A DNA stretch of 64,000 nt from an uncultured Desulfovibrionaceae bacterium. Lineage in GTDB: Bacteria > Desulfobacterota > Desulfovibrionia > Desulfovibrionales > Desulfovibrionaceae. Positions 17,379 to 24,598 of the stretch are shown piece after piece; the first letter of the stretch is position 1, and each line of letters begins with the position of its first letter. The stretch is taken from positions 23,868-87,867 of the forward strand of contig CALUZB010000015.1 of the NCBI GenBank assembly GCA_944325195.1. Reading direction: 5' to 3'. Made by a program: the position numbers and the translations under genes. A model generated the notes under the pieces. It searched no databases, was not told the origin of the DNA, and saw only the letters and a list, made by a program, of their open reading frames with translations.

Positions 17379-18641
17379 ATGAGCTTCCTGCGGAAAAACG
17401 GAATGTCTCCCAGATTGCTGCTTACCTATGTGGTGCTGGGGTTTGGATATCCGGGAATGATCGGCTTTGTGTTCATGCAGTATGTCTATTATGACGCGAT
17501 GATGATGGCGATGCAGATTACCAACACGCAATTGGGGCTGCTGTTGACCATTGATGCGCTTGGGGCAATGCTCCTGGCCCTGCCCGGCGGGATATTGGCA
17601 GACCGGTTTGATTGCAAGAAAGTACTGGCCCTGTCTTTGGGCATAGCAACGCTTGCCTGTGTATGGTTCGCTCTTTACCCCACCTACCGCTCTGCTCTGG
17701 TGGTATGGAGTGTTTTGGCAGTGGTGATGTGCGGGTTTTATCCGGCTGTGTTCAAGGTGGTGCGGATTATAGCGCCGGAAAACGGTCAGGGCAAATCCTT
17801 CGGGATTTTCGGCGCCTGCAATGCCATTGGCTTCATGGCGGTTAATTTCACGGCCCTGAGCGTTTATCACGCCGTGCATGAAGGCGGCGGCCCCGTGGAA
17901 GCGCTTAGTGCAGTCCTGTGGGTTTTTGCGGCGGCGCTGGGCATCGGCACGATAGTGGGATATCTGCTTTTGCGGGGCGTAAGCAATCCGGAAGCGGAAG
18001 CCACGGAAGTAGATCGCTTTTCTTTTGCCAATTTGAAACAGGTGTTGAAAATGCCGGGTACCTGGCTGGTTTTCATTGTCGGGTTCTGTATCAATGGTCT
18101 GCATCTCAGCATATCGTATTTTACCCCCTATTTCACCAATGTGCTGGGTACTGCTCTGGTGGTCTCCGGGTCCTTGGCCGTTATCCGCCAATACGGCGTG
18201 CGCTTGGCGGCGAGCCCGTTGGGTGGCTGGTATGGCGACAGGATCGGCTCCACAACCAAAGTGATCCGGCTTGTCGTATCCATCGCGGCGCTGCTGATTG
18301 CCGCAATCATGTTGTTACCGGCGGGCACAGCCTTACCGGTCATTATAATCCTGGTACTGCTGCTGGCGTTCATGAACAGCATTTCGCTCAGCCTCTGTTA
18401 CAGTACCTTTGCTGAAGCTCTGATCCCCCGTCGCTACATGGGAACAGTAATCGGGGTGATTACCATACTGCTCCCCGACCTGTTCATCCCGCCATTATAC
18501 GGCTATTGGCTGGATACTTATGGAAACTATGCTTATCGATACATATTCAGCTTTACCATTTTGATCTGCCTGATTTGTGTGGTTGGGGCCGGTCTGATCA
18601 TTCGGCGCGCCGAAAAGTACCGTCGCAGGATAGTGTCATAA
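17379..18641 (+). CDS. MFS transporter (copy 3, diverged)
   Basis: A 420-residue carrier of the same subgroup as copies 1 and 2 but clearly diverged. It shares MQYVYYDAMM, QLGLLLTIDALGAMLLALPG and motif A GGILADRFDCKKVL, and keeps SISYFTPYFTNVLGT in the second half. About twelve helices are predicted. Two ATGs are adjacent; GGAGG is three bases from the first (17376) and six from the second, so I use 17379. It is the last gene before promoter C and porin 2. Without a hydrolase of its own it may share those of the upstream unit. Confidence 0.87.
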   Translation: MSFLRKNGMSPRLLLTYVVLGFGYPGMIGFVFMQYVYYDAMMMAMQITNTQLGLLLTIDALGAMLLALPGGILADRFDCKKVLALSLGIATLACVWFALYPTYRSALVVWSVLAVVMCGFYPAVFKVVRIIAPENGQGKSFGIFGACNAIGFMAVNFTALSVYHAVHEGGGPVEALSAVLWVFAAALGIGTIVGYLLLRGVSNPEAEATEVDRFSFANLKQVLKMPGTWLVFIVGFCINGLHLSISYFTPYFTNVLGTALVVSGSLAVIRQYGVRLAASPLGGWYGDRIGSTTKVIRLVVSIAALLIAAIMLLPAGTALPVIIILVLLLAFMNSISLSLCYSTFAEALIPRRYMGTVIGVITILLPDLFIPPLYGYWLDTYGNYAYRYIFSFTILICLICVVGAGLIIRRAEKYRRRIVS

Positions 18642-18939
18642 TTTCTGTCCGTTAAAGCAGAACACCGCCCGGACCATCGGAAGCCGGTCTGATTGGCCGG
18701 GCGGTAGCCGGGATTTCAGCTTTGCCCAAGTTATGACAGGGGGTTGTCGCCGGAGTGGCGAACTTCTCCGGGCGGCAGGCACCCCGGCAGTGGGGGCGTT
18801 AGTCTGTTCCGCCCGGCCCGGATGATTGATTTGGCTGGTGCATAAGCTTCCCCCATTCCTGCAGCCGCATTCTTCTATAATTTAGCCGGTGTTGAGCCGG
18901 TTGAATAATCCTGAAATGATTTAAATCAAAATAAATTGG

Positions 18940-19006
18940 TTGACAGACTTGTAATATTAAAGTTATTACAAGTCATATGATGACTTAATAAAGTTAAGTT
19001 GTCATC
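18940..19006 (+). promoter_or_regulatory. Promoter C: porin 2 promoter with two overlapping inverted repeats
   Basis: TTGACA (18940-18945), 18 bases, TATTAC (18964-18969). The first inverted repeat is GACTTGTAATA / TATTACAAGTC (18946-18956, 18964-18974; 11 bp perfect, 7-base spacer). The second is TATGATGACTTAA (18976-18988) against an inverted GATGACAACTTAA (18994-19006). Spacer length and sequence match promoter B. The porin start is about 450 bases downstream. Confidence 0.75.
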
Positions 19007-19461
19007 GCCTAGGGACGGTTCTCACCATAAATGAGTTTGCATATGCCGGGCTACAGGCTCCGCCGGGAGCCGGGCGACCGGCTGAAATGAATGGATAAGC
19101 AGGGACGCTGGGGAGCAGGGACATTTGAGCGGCTGGGTAAGTAGCCCCGGCCCGGAAAAGCATTGGCGAACTCAACGTGCTCCTCACCGGGGAGAAATCC
19201 GGATTGTCATTGAATGAAACTCTGGCCCTGAACGGACGTATTTTTCAGGTTCAGAAATGAAAGCTCAGAGCGTTTTCATTTTAAATGAAGTGCTTTGGCG
19301 TGCGAGGGCTTGCTCGCAGGGGATGTTCCCATTGCGCCTGGAGTGCAAACGGCGGTTTTGCCGCCGATTGAGGGACGCGCCGACTTTGAAATTACACAAT
19401 TTCAAAGCTGAGTCGGTTTGAAGAGAGGACGGCAGTGCATGCTGATAACCAAGGAGGGATT
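19007..19461 (+). other. Long structured leader of porin 2
   Basis: No supportable ORF. It contains TGCGAG/CTCGCA and GGCGG/CCGCC hairpins near 19303-19365 and the perfect 10-bp hairpin CTTTGAAATT-ACAC-AATTTCAAAG at 19384-19407, about 50 bases before the porin ribosome-binding site. Confidence 0.5.
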
Positions 19462-20925
19462 ATGAGAAAACTGTTCAATTGTTTTATGGCCGGCGCCATT
19501 TTATTCGGTACGGCGGCCGCGGCGTCTGCCACTGAAATTAAAATTAAAGGGCAATTTAATTTTGGTTTCGGTTTGTATGACGGCACTACTTTCACTAAAC
19601 ATGCTGGTGAAGAAAATTTTGATGTGGTCCAGCGCTTCAAAACCCAAATTGACTTTATTGCATCGGAGTCTTTGAAAGGCGTGCTCCAGTTGGAAATCGG
19701 CGATACCCGTTGGGGTAACGGCGGCGGCGCCACTTGGGGCGGCTCTTCAGCCGGTTCAGGCACCGGCGGCGCAATGGGCGCTGACGGGGTCAGTGTCGAA
19801 GTACAACATGCCTATCTGGATTGGCTTGTGCCGAACACCGATTTGCAGGTGCGCATGGGCTTGCAGCCCTGGTGGTTGCCGGCCGCTGTAGTCAGAGCCG
19901 ATTACAATACCGGGAATTTCATTCTTGACGAAGACCTGGCGGGCGTATTGCTTTCCTACGGCTTCAACGACAATATCGGCGTGAATCTGGGCTGGTTCCG
20001 TCCCTGGAATCCTTATCTCGGCAATGAAGACCGCGACCTTTACCCATGGATGGATCACGACGAAATCGACCTGTTTGCCCTGACTGTTCCCATTGAAGTG
20101 TCCAAGAGCTTCCTGTTGCATCCTTACTTCATGTTTGCCAATGTAGGCGAGGTGGACGTTATGAGGGAAGATCCTGACGGAGGCTATTACAGTACTGGCC
20201 GCATAGCCAGCAGTCTGTCCGGCAACGACGCGCTCGGCGGCGACGGCAAGGCCTGGTGGGCTGGGGTGGCGTTTAATCTGGATCATTTTGACCCGTTCTT
20301 TGCCGCCTTTGACTTTGCTTACGGCAGCTATACTGCCGACGATGTGGCCGCCCAGACTCCGATCAGCCCTGACCGGGCCGGTTGGGTGTTCGATTTAAAG
20401 TTCGGTTACAAGCTTGACTACTTCACTCCGGTTGTGTTCGGCTGGTACGGCTCCGGCGCGGACTATGACGGCGGCGACGGCAAGGACGGCATGATGCCCT
20501 ATTTGTCTACTTTTTGGGGGATGACCAACTTCGGCGGCCCTGAAGCTCACTTTGCCGAAAAAGAATACCTGCTTATGGACAGCCCGGCCGGCAGCTGGGG
20601 GATTGGCGCGGGTCTTGAGGACATTCGCTTCCTTGAGGACCTCACTTCCCATTTGCGTTTCATGTACTTCCAAGGCACCAACGATCTTGAAAATTACAAC
20701 AAGGCAGCCAAAGCTGCCGGTCGTGATGATGCCTTCCGCGCTATGTATATGTTCGACAAGTCCGACTGGGGCTTTGAAGTTAACCTGGATAATGTGATCA
20801 ATATCTATGAAAACCTGGATATGTATGTGGATCTTGCCTATATTCATCTGGATGTGGAGCACCATGCAGACGATTTTGAAAGCAATGCCTGGAAGGGATA
20901 TATCGGATTCACTTATAACTTCTAG
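19462..20925 (+). CDS. Desulfovibrio-type outer membrane porin (second copy)
   Basis: A 487-residue porin. The signal peptide MRKLFNCFMAGAILFGTAAA is cleaved after ASA, beta-strand-rich repeats follow, and the protein ends in GYIGFTYNF with the terminal Phe needed for outer-membrane assembly. It shares GQFNFGFGLYDGT, NGGGATWGG, GAMGADGVSVE and the C-terminal LDNVINIYENLD block with the porin at 6698; those blocks mark the family. AGGAGG lies just before the ATG; an in-frame ATG nine codons upstream has no such site. It is under promoter C, so it probably belongs to the same regulon as the MFS/hydrolase genes and may admit their substrate. Confidence 0.9.
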   Translation: MRKLFNCFMAGAILFGTAAAASATEIKIKGQFNFGFGLYDGTTFTKHAGEENFDVVQRFKTQIDFIASESLKGVLQLEIGDTRWGNGGGATWGGSSAGSGTGGAMGADGVSVEVQHAYLDWLVPNTDLQVRMGLQPWWLPAAVVRADYNTGNFILDEDLAGVLLSYGFNDNIGVNLGWFRPWNPYLGNEDRDLYPWMDHDEIDLFALTVPIEVSKSFLLHPYFMFANVGEVDVMREDPDGGYYSTGRIASSLSGNDALGGDGKAWWAGVAFNLDHFDPFFAAFDFAYGSYTADDVAAQTPISPDRAGWVFDLKFGYKLDYFTPVVFGWYGSGADYDGGDGKDGMMPYLSTFWGMTNFGGPEAHFAEKEYLLMDSPAGSWGIGAGLEDIRFLEDLTSHLRFMYFQGTNDLENYNKAAKAAGRDDAFRAMYMFDKSDWGFEVNLDNVINIYENLDMYVDLAYIHLDVEHHADDFESNAWKGYIGFTYNF

Positions 20926-21053
20926 GCAGAGTTACTGCTAGGAGCAACCTGGAAAGTCATGCACTTGTCGCTTTGAAAAACTGATTGTGGAGGGTGACGG
21001 CTGGCTGTCAATCCAGATTCAGTACTATATAAGAGACTGCAAGCCGTTAAAGC

Positions 21054-21091
21054 AGGGGGAACTGATTTCTGTCGGTTCCCCTTGTTGTTTT
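21054..21091 (+). terminator. Rho-independent terminator of porin 2
   Basis: GGGGAAC (21056-21062) pairs with GTTCCCC (21075-21081), followed by TTGTTGTTTT. It lies 130 bases after the porin stop. Confidence 0.7.
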
Positions 21092-21271
21092 CAGGCTGTT
21101 CAGGCGAGCTGAGCGGTGAGGCGGCGGGCTGAGCGGTCTTGTTTGAAATGTCGGCCTAACACCGGGCAAAGCCGGCCCGCGGGCATTTCGCGCCGAAGAT
21201 TTCTTCAGTCAAAACGGGAATGGAAGCCGGGGGGATTCTGGGACTCCAGGCTTTAATTCAAGGCCTTTTCT

Positions 21272-21706
21272 CTATGTGCGCTCTGAGTAAGCTTGCTCAG
21301 CAGGGACATGCACTGCGCTTTGGGCTTCCGGTTTCTGGATATTGTCAGATTCCGGCTGCATGTGGGCTGTGGCCAGTCTGTAAGCCTTGATCGTTTCCTT
21401 TTGGGACTCAAATAATTCCCTTTCCAGTTGTTCTATCCTGGCCTTAAGACTGTGAAGATTTTCTGTTTCAGAACTGTTTACAGAGGGCGAACCAATATCG
21501 TTTGCGCCGTTGTCTCCTCTTCCAAAAATAAGCCATTCGGCTGAAATATCGTAATGATTACAGAAGGCGATAATAACCTCCAGCGGCATATCCCGTTCAC
21601 CGCTTTCATAACGGTATAAGGTTTGCGGGTGTATATTTAATTTTCTCGCTAAGCTCTCCCTGGTTTCCTTCCCCCTAAGAAGTCTGAGTCGTTCAGCAAT
21701 TCCCAT
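21272..21706 (-). CDS. XRE-family transcriptional regulator
   Basis: A 144-residue protein with an N-terminal Cro/cI helix-turn-helix (residues 1-62: IAERLRLLRGKETRESLARKL, then HPQTLYRYESGERDMPLEVI) and a NYDISAEWLIFGRG-type end. This resembles repressors of prophage or small regulatory loci. The second half is a polar linker and a short coiled coil (SLKARIEQLERELFESQKE), probably for dimerisation. No peptidase or metabolic domain is present. A GAAGGAAG site precedes the ATG. Two tandem 12-bp repeats just upstream (21724-21747) are its likely operator. No phage genes were seen nearby. Confidence 0.85.
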   Translation of the reverse strand: MGIAERLRLLRGKETRESLARKLNIHPQTLYRYESGERDMPLEVIIAFCNHYDISAEWLIFGRGDNGANDIGSPSVNSSETENLHSLKARIEQLERELFESQKETIKAYRLATAHMQPESDNIQKPEAQSAVHVPAEQAYSERT

Positions 21707-21723
21707 TAAACGCTTCCTTCATA

Positions 21724-21747
21724 GAAACTGTTTAAGAAACTGTTTAA
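21724..21747 (-). repeat. Tandem 12-bp operator-like repeat upstream of XRE gene
   Basis: GAAACTGTTTAA occurs twice head to tail without a gap (21724-21735, 21736-21747), 18 bases before the regulator start codon. A looser copy (AAATGGTTTAAA) lies near 21842. The position points to autoregulation. Confidence 0.6.
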
Positions 21748-22258
21748 CAGGAACTTTCATAACTTATTGAAATTACTACTATCTTATCCGTATGGATAGA
21801 AAGTGAAATTGTCTGAATAAAAATGTTTGATTTTTTATGCCAAATGGTTTAAAAAGAACCTGTAAGCAGTTGTCATATCTATTTCCAGGTCAACTTTATG
21901 CAACTGCTTACCGTTAGTCAATGTTTGACAAGGTTCAGGGTTTGGCCAGATAAGCAATGTTCTTTTTTGATAGCGCCAAATGCTTATACAGAGCGCATAT
22001 CGCAGGCGCATAGTCTTGAGCCTGGGGAATCAGGTTTTGATAAAGCAGCTTCGGGTGTCGACAATGAGCCTGTGTATATTGGGCTTATTCAGGAAAAGAA
22101 ACGATAAGGTAGATATTAAAGCAACGGGCCGGGCCGTCCTGGCTTGGAGCAAATGAACAGACCAGACAACTGCAACGGGAAGGGGGTGGTGCGGGCTTTA
22201 GCCGTGACACTGCATTCTGAATCAGGTGTTGCGGGTTTTTACAGGCGGCGTCTGGTGT
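21748..22258. other. Gene-poor region between XRE and GntR genes
   Basis: About 510 bases. A 69-codon open frame at 21898-22107 has a weak ribosome-binding site and no recognisable features, so I do not call it. No clear hairpin was seen. Confidence 0.4.
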
Positions 22259-22984
22259 CTATTCCGTGCGCATCAGGCCAATCTGCATGTTCATATCGCT
22301 GCTGAGGTAAACCATAGAGTGGGCGATATATTGATTGTGCATATTGTAATGTTCCTCTGCAACTGCAAAGATTGGGGTCAGCGGCTCTTTCAGCTCTAAA
22401 ACTGCCGACACATGCTCAGGCGGCAGTATCGGTGAAAAGCGTGAAAGGGTATATTGAACCCGTTGCCCGGTAATTCTGGAAATCAATTCATAAAGCGAGG
22501 TCGGCAACTGCTCAAGTTTTTCGTCCTTTACCAGCTTGTATGATACGTACTCTTCCGTATATATTTTGGGTTGCCCCTCAAGCAGTGAAAGCCTTTTGAC
22601 GACCAGAACGGGAGAAGTTGCGAATTCCAGAGGCAGAGGATATTGACTGGTGTAGTTTTCCAGTTTTTCAAAGCCCAGTTCCTTTAACTCCACATCATCA
22701 GACGACTCATAAAGCCACTCATGGAAGCCTCTGTTGGCGTTATTCAATTGAAACGGGATCAAACTGTCCGGCTGGTGGTTGATGTAAGAGCCTTTGCCGT
22801 GCATGGTGGTGATAATGCTTTCAACATTCAGTTTTTGCAGCGCGCTTCTGATAGTGATCCTGCTTACTGAATAAATTTCCATTAATTCGGCTTCTGTGGG
22901 GAGAATCACATTGTAAACGCCCTTTTTGATATCCTTTTTGATTTTGTCACTGACTTCAATAAATAACGGTTTTTTATCTTTCAT
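22259..22984 (-). CDS. GntR-family (HutC/UTRA-type) regulator
   Basis: A 241-residue regulator. The N-terminal winged helix reads PLFIEVSDKIKKDIKKGVY, LPTEAELMEIYSVSRITIRSALQKL and HGKGSYI, all diagnostic of GntR proteins. The C-terminal UTRA-like ligand domain (90-235) contains KRLSLLEGQPKIYTEEYVSY and ends near QYIAHSMVYLSSDMNMQIG, typical of the HutC subgroup. The inducer is unknown. HutC-type operators are often TTGTATATACAA-like; the ACTTGATATACAAGT repeat in promoter A fits, and a TATGAYGACTTRA-like half-site lies at 23114 in its own upstream region. It is therefore my best candidate for the regulator of promoters A-C (inference). Confidence 0.85.
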   Translation of the reverse strand: MKDKKPLFIEVSDKIKKDIKKGVYNVILPTEAELMEIYSVSRITIRSALQKLNVESIITTMHGKGSYINHQPDSLIPFQLNNANRGFHEWLYESSDDVELKELGFEKLENYTSQYPLPLEFATSPVLVVKRLSLLEGQPKIYTEEYVSYKLVKDEKLEQLPTSLYELISRITGQRVQYTLSRFSPILPPEHVSAVLELKEPLTPIFAVAEEHYNMHNQYIAHSMVYLSSDMNMQIGLMRTE

Positions 22985-23069
22985 GCGGACCTCGCCACTT
23001 GGATTATCGTTATATTGTATAAGCGAATATCAGCAGTAATGCAACATAGTTATAGTAATTATATAACAT

Positions 23070-23083
23070 ATATCATGTGATAT
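23070..23083. promoter_or_regulatory. 14-bp palindrome upstream of GntR gene
   Basis: ATATCA-TG-TGATAT, perfect arms, in an AT-rich segment 86 bases before the GntR start codon. Possible promoter or autoregulatory site. Confidence 0.45.
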
Positions 23084-23113
23084 GATTAGTCATTTTTATA
23101 GATAGTTCAGTCA

Positions 23114-23126
23114 GATGATGACTTGG
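23114..23126 (+). promoter_or_regulatory. Operator-like half-site upstream of GntR gene
   Basis: GATGATGACTTGG matches the promoter A motif TATGATGACTTGA in 11 of 13 positions, differing only at the two ends. Confidence 0.4.
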
Positions 23127-23358
23127 CGGCTGTACGGAGCAAGGTGATGAGGGTAACTGGTTGCCAGTTGCAGAGGGGCGAAGGTGCTGCCCCGGCCATT
23201 TTACCGAAGCGGCGGATACTGGCAACCAGTGCTACGCCGGAACAGAGGCGTATAAGGCTTCAAATGAGCGGCAAGTAAAGAGAAAGTCTTAATTCAGCTC
23301 CATTGGGAAATGATTGGCAGCGTTGGGCTCATGTAATAATATTTCGACTGTCACCTTT

Positions 23359-23392
23359 GATGGTGTGGATTGAAACGATGGTGTGGATTGAA
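23359..23392 (+). repeat. Two perfect 16-bp tandem repeats
   Basis: GATGGTGTGGATTGAA at 23359-23374 and again at 23377-23392, an 18-base period. They lie in the leader of the small membrane-peptide gene. Confidence 0.8.
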
Positions 23393-23409
23393 TATCCTTA
23401 AAGCGGGCT

Positions 23410-23512
23410 GTACCCCGGATAAGTTGCCGACTGGTACGGGGTACAAACCACGCTGTACCAGTAGCGTGTATGTTTACAGCGGCGGTGGAATTAAACCTGT
23501 CCGGAACAGGTT
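23410..23512 (+). ncRNA. Hairpin-rich leader before the small membrane peptide
   Basis: Three consecutive perfect stems: GTACCCCG/CGGGGTAC (23410-23417, 23437-23444), CACGCT/AGCGTG (23449-23454, 23463-23468) and AACCTGT/ACAGGTT (23494-23500, 23506-23512). They end 46 bases before the peptide start codon. Such folded leaders are typical of type I toxin mRNAs. No named RNA family was recognised. Confidence 0.5.
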
Positions 23513-23557
23513 GAATGGTTTCGGCAATCATCTGGTCAGTATAGGGGAGTACAGTTT

Positions 23558-23641
23558 ATGGTAGAATTTTTGCTCAACGTATTGGCTACTGTTGTGGCTG
23601 GTGTCATTGTGGCGCTGATTGTCAACCGGCTTGAGTTTTGA
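23558..23641 (+). CDS. 27-residue membrane peptide, Fst/Ldr-like toxin candidate
   Basis: A very small ORF: a short start (MVEFLL), one hydrophobic helix (NVLATVVAGVIVALIV), then a charged end (NRLEF). It has a strong GGGGAG seven bases before the ATG. A single helix with a VVAGVIVALIV-type core and a polar C-terminus is the layout of Fst/Ldr-type small membrane toxins. The gene lies after a hairpin-rich leader and ends inside a 9-bp inverted repeat (23641-23684) that could terminate both the mRNA and an opposing antisense RNA. I infer a type I toxin-antitoxin module; a small regulatory membrane peptide is the alternative. No homology search was possible. Confidence 0.6.
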   Translation: MVEFLLNVLATVVAGVIVALIVNRLEF

Positions 23642-23684
23642 AGTTTCAGTTCCCGGCAAGTGGGCAGTCCGAAGCCTGAAACTT
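23641..23684. terminator. Inverted repeat at the end of the small membrane-peptide gene
   Basis: AAGTTTCAG (23641-23649) and CTGAAACTT (23676-23684), perfect 9-bp arms, 26-base loop, starting at the last base of the stop codon. It may serve as a terminator in both directions. Confidence 0.5.
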
Positions 23685-24311
23685 GTATCGTTCGGGTGGG
23701 CTTGCCCTGAGGTGGGGTATAGACACACTCTCGACCCACTTAATTGATAATATCCGGATAGTTCATTTGTCAATCTGTATGTATCCCCCGGGCGTAGGCT
23801 GAAAATCGGGCAGTTTGGTGAACAAGGTGACGATCTGTTAACCGGATGTGTCTGAGCATATATTAGTTTCCGGGAACCAGATAAAATATTGGTGAAGAAA
23901 GGTACTACCCTATATTAAAAGGAGAAGGCGAAATCATTTACTTGGTATATATCTCTCAACCCCTTTATGACTTGAGCATTATGCCTACTCATCTGTTATC
24001 CAATCCTATCGGTATATTCAACATTTGGGGGATAGTGCCGCGACTTTCCTTACTGCAGATCATGAACTTGACCGGCATGTTTTTGATTTTAGGGGGCTTG
24101 GCATGAAAGCGATAAAGGAAGGGGATCGGCCTTTTGATAATCTGTAGGGTATAACGGATTTCACTTGGTTTGACCAGCCATAGCTCCAGCAACCTGCAAA
24201 AATGGGGCGTTGCGCAGCTTATCTTTGTCCGGTCTGAAACAGCCTTGAAACTACTGCTTCCGTGCATTGGGGCTGTTCTGTTGAGGAAATTTGGTTTGGC
24301 AGGAATAAAAA
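23685..24311. other. Gene-free region between the small peptide and the che terminator
   Basis: About 630 bases with no ORF I can support in either direction. Base composition is more AT-rich than the flanking operons. A frame on the minus strand (23989-24267) has no family features. Confidence 0.4.
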
Positions 24312-24346
24312 AATGAGCTTACATCGTTTTACCATGTAAGCTCATT
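24312..24346 (-). terminator. Rho-independent terminator, minus strand
   Basis: Perfect 13-bp stem AATGAGCTTACAT (24312-24324) / ATGTAAGCTCATT (24334-24346) with a 9-base loop. On the minus strand it is followed by TTTTTTATT. It would end the chemotaxis transcript 250 bases after cheA; no gene lies between. Confidence 0.8.
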
Positions 24347-24598
24347 CCACTTCTAAGTTCATGTCAGTGTCGGGCAATGGAGATGTTTAAAGACCGCAAC
24401 ACTGTATATATCTGCCTGCACACTGAAACCCGCAGTCTTAGACAAAGCATGGAGCAACTCCGGGCGCTCTCCCAAACCAGACTCTTTATGAGATTGTCCG
24501 GACTTTGGAGGCAGGCTTAAATCTTACGAGATGACTTGCTGCTTCCAGCGGTTCCTTGAAGCAGGGGAACCGTCTTGCAGTTTATCCGGCCCAGCGGG

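Noticed and set aside
6698..20925. Accessory region as a mobile island
   Set aside because: No integrase, transposase, tRNA junction or direct flanking repeats were seen, and base composition does not differ clearly from the flanks.
21898..22107. A 69-codon plus-strand frame
   Set aside because: Weak ribosome-binding site, no recognisable domain, and composition like the surrounding non-coding sequence.
23359..23392. Repeats that might be a CRISPR array
   Set aside because: Only two copies with a 2-base gap and no spacers; no cas genes in the window.
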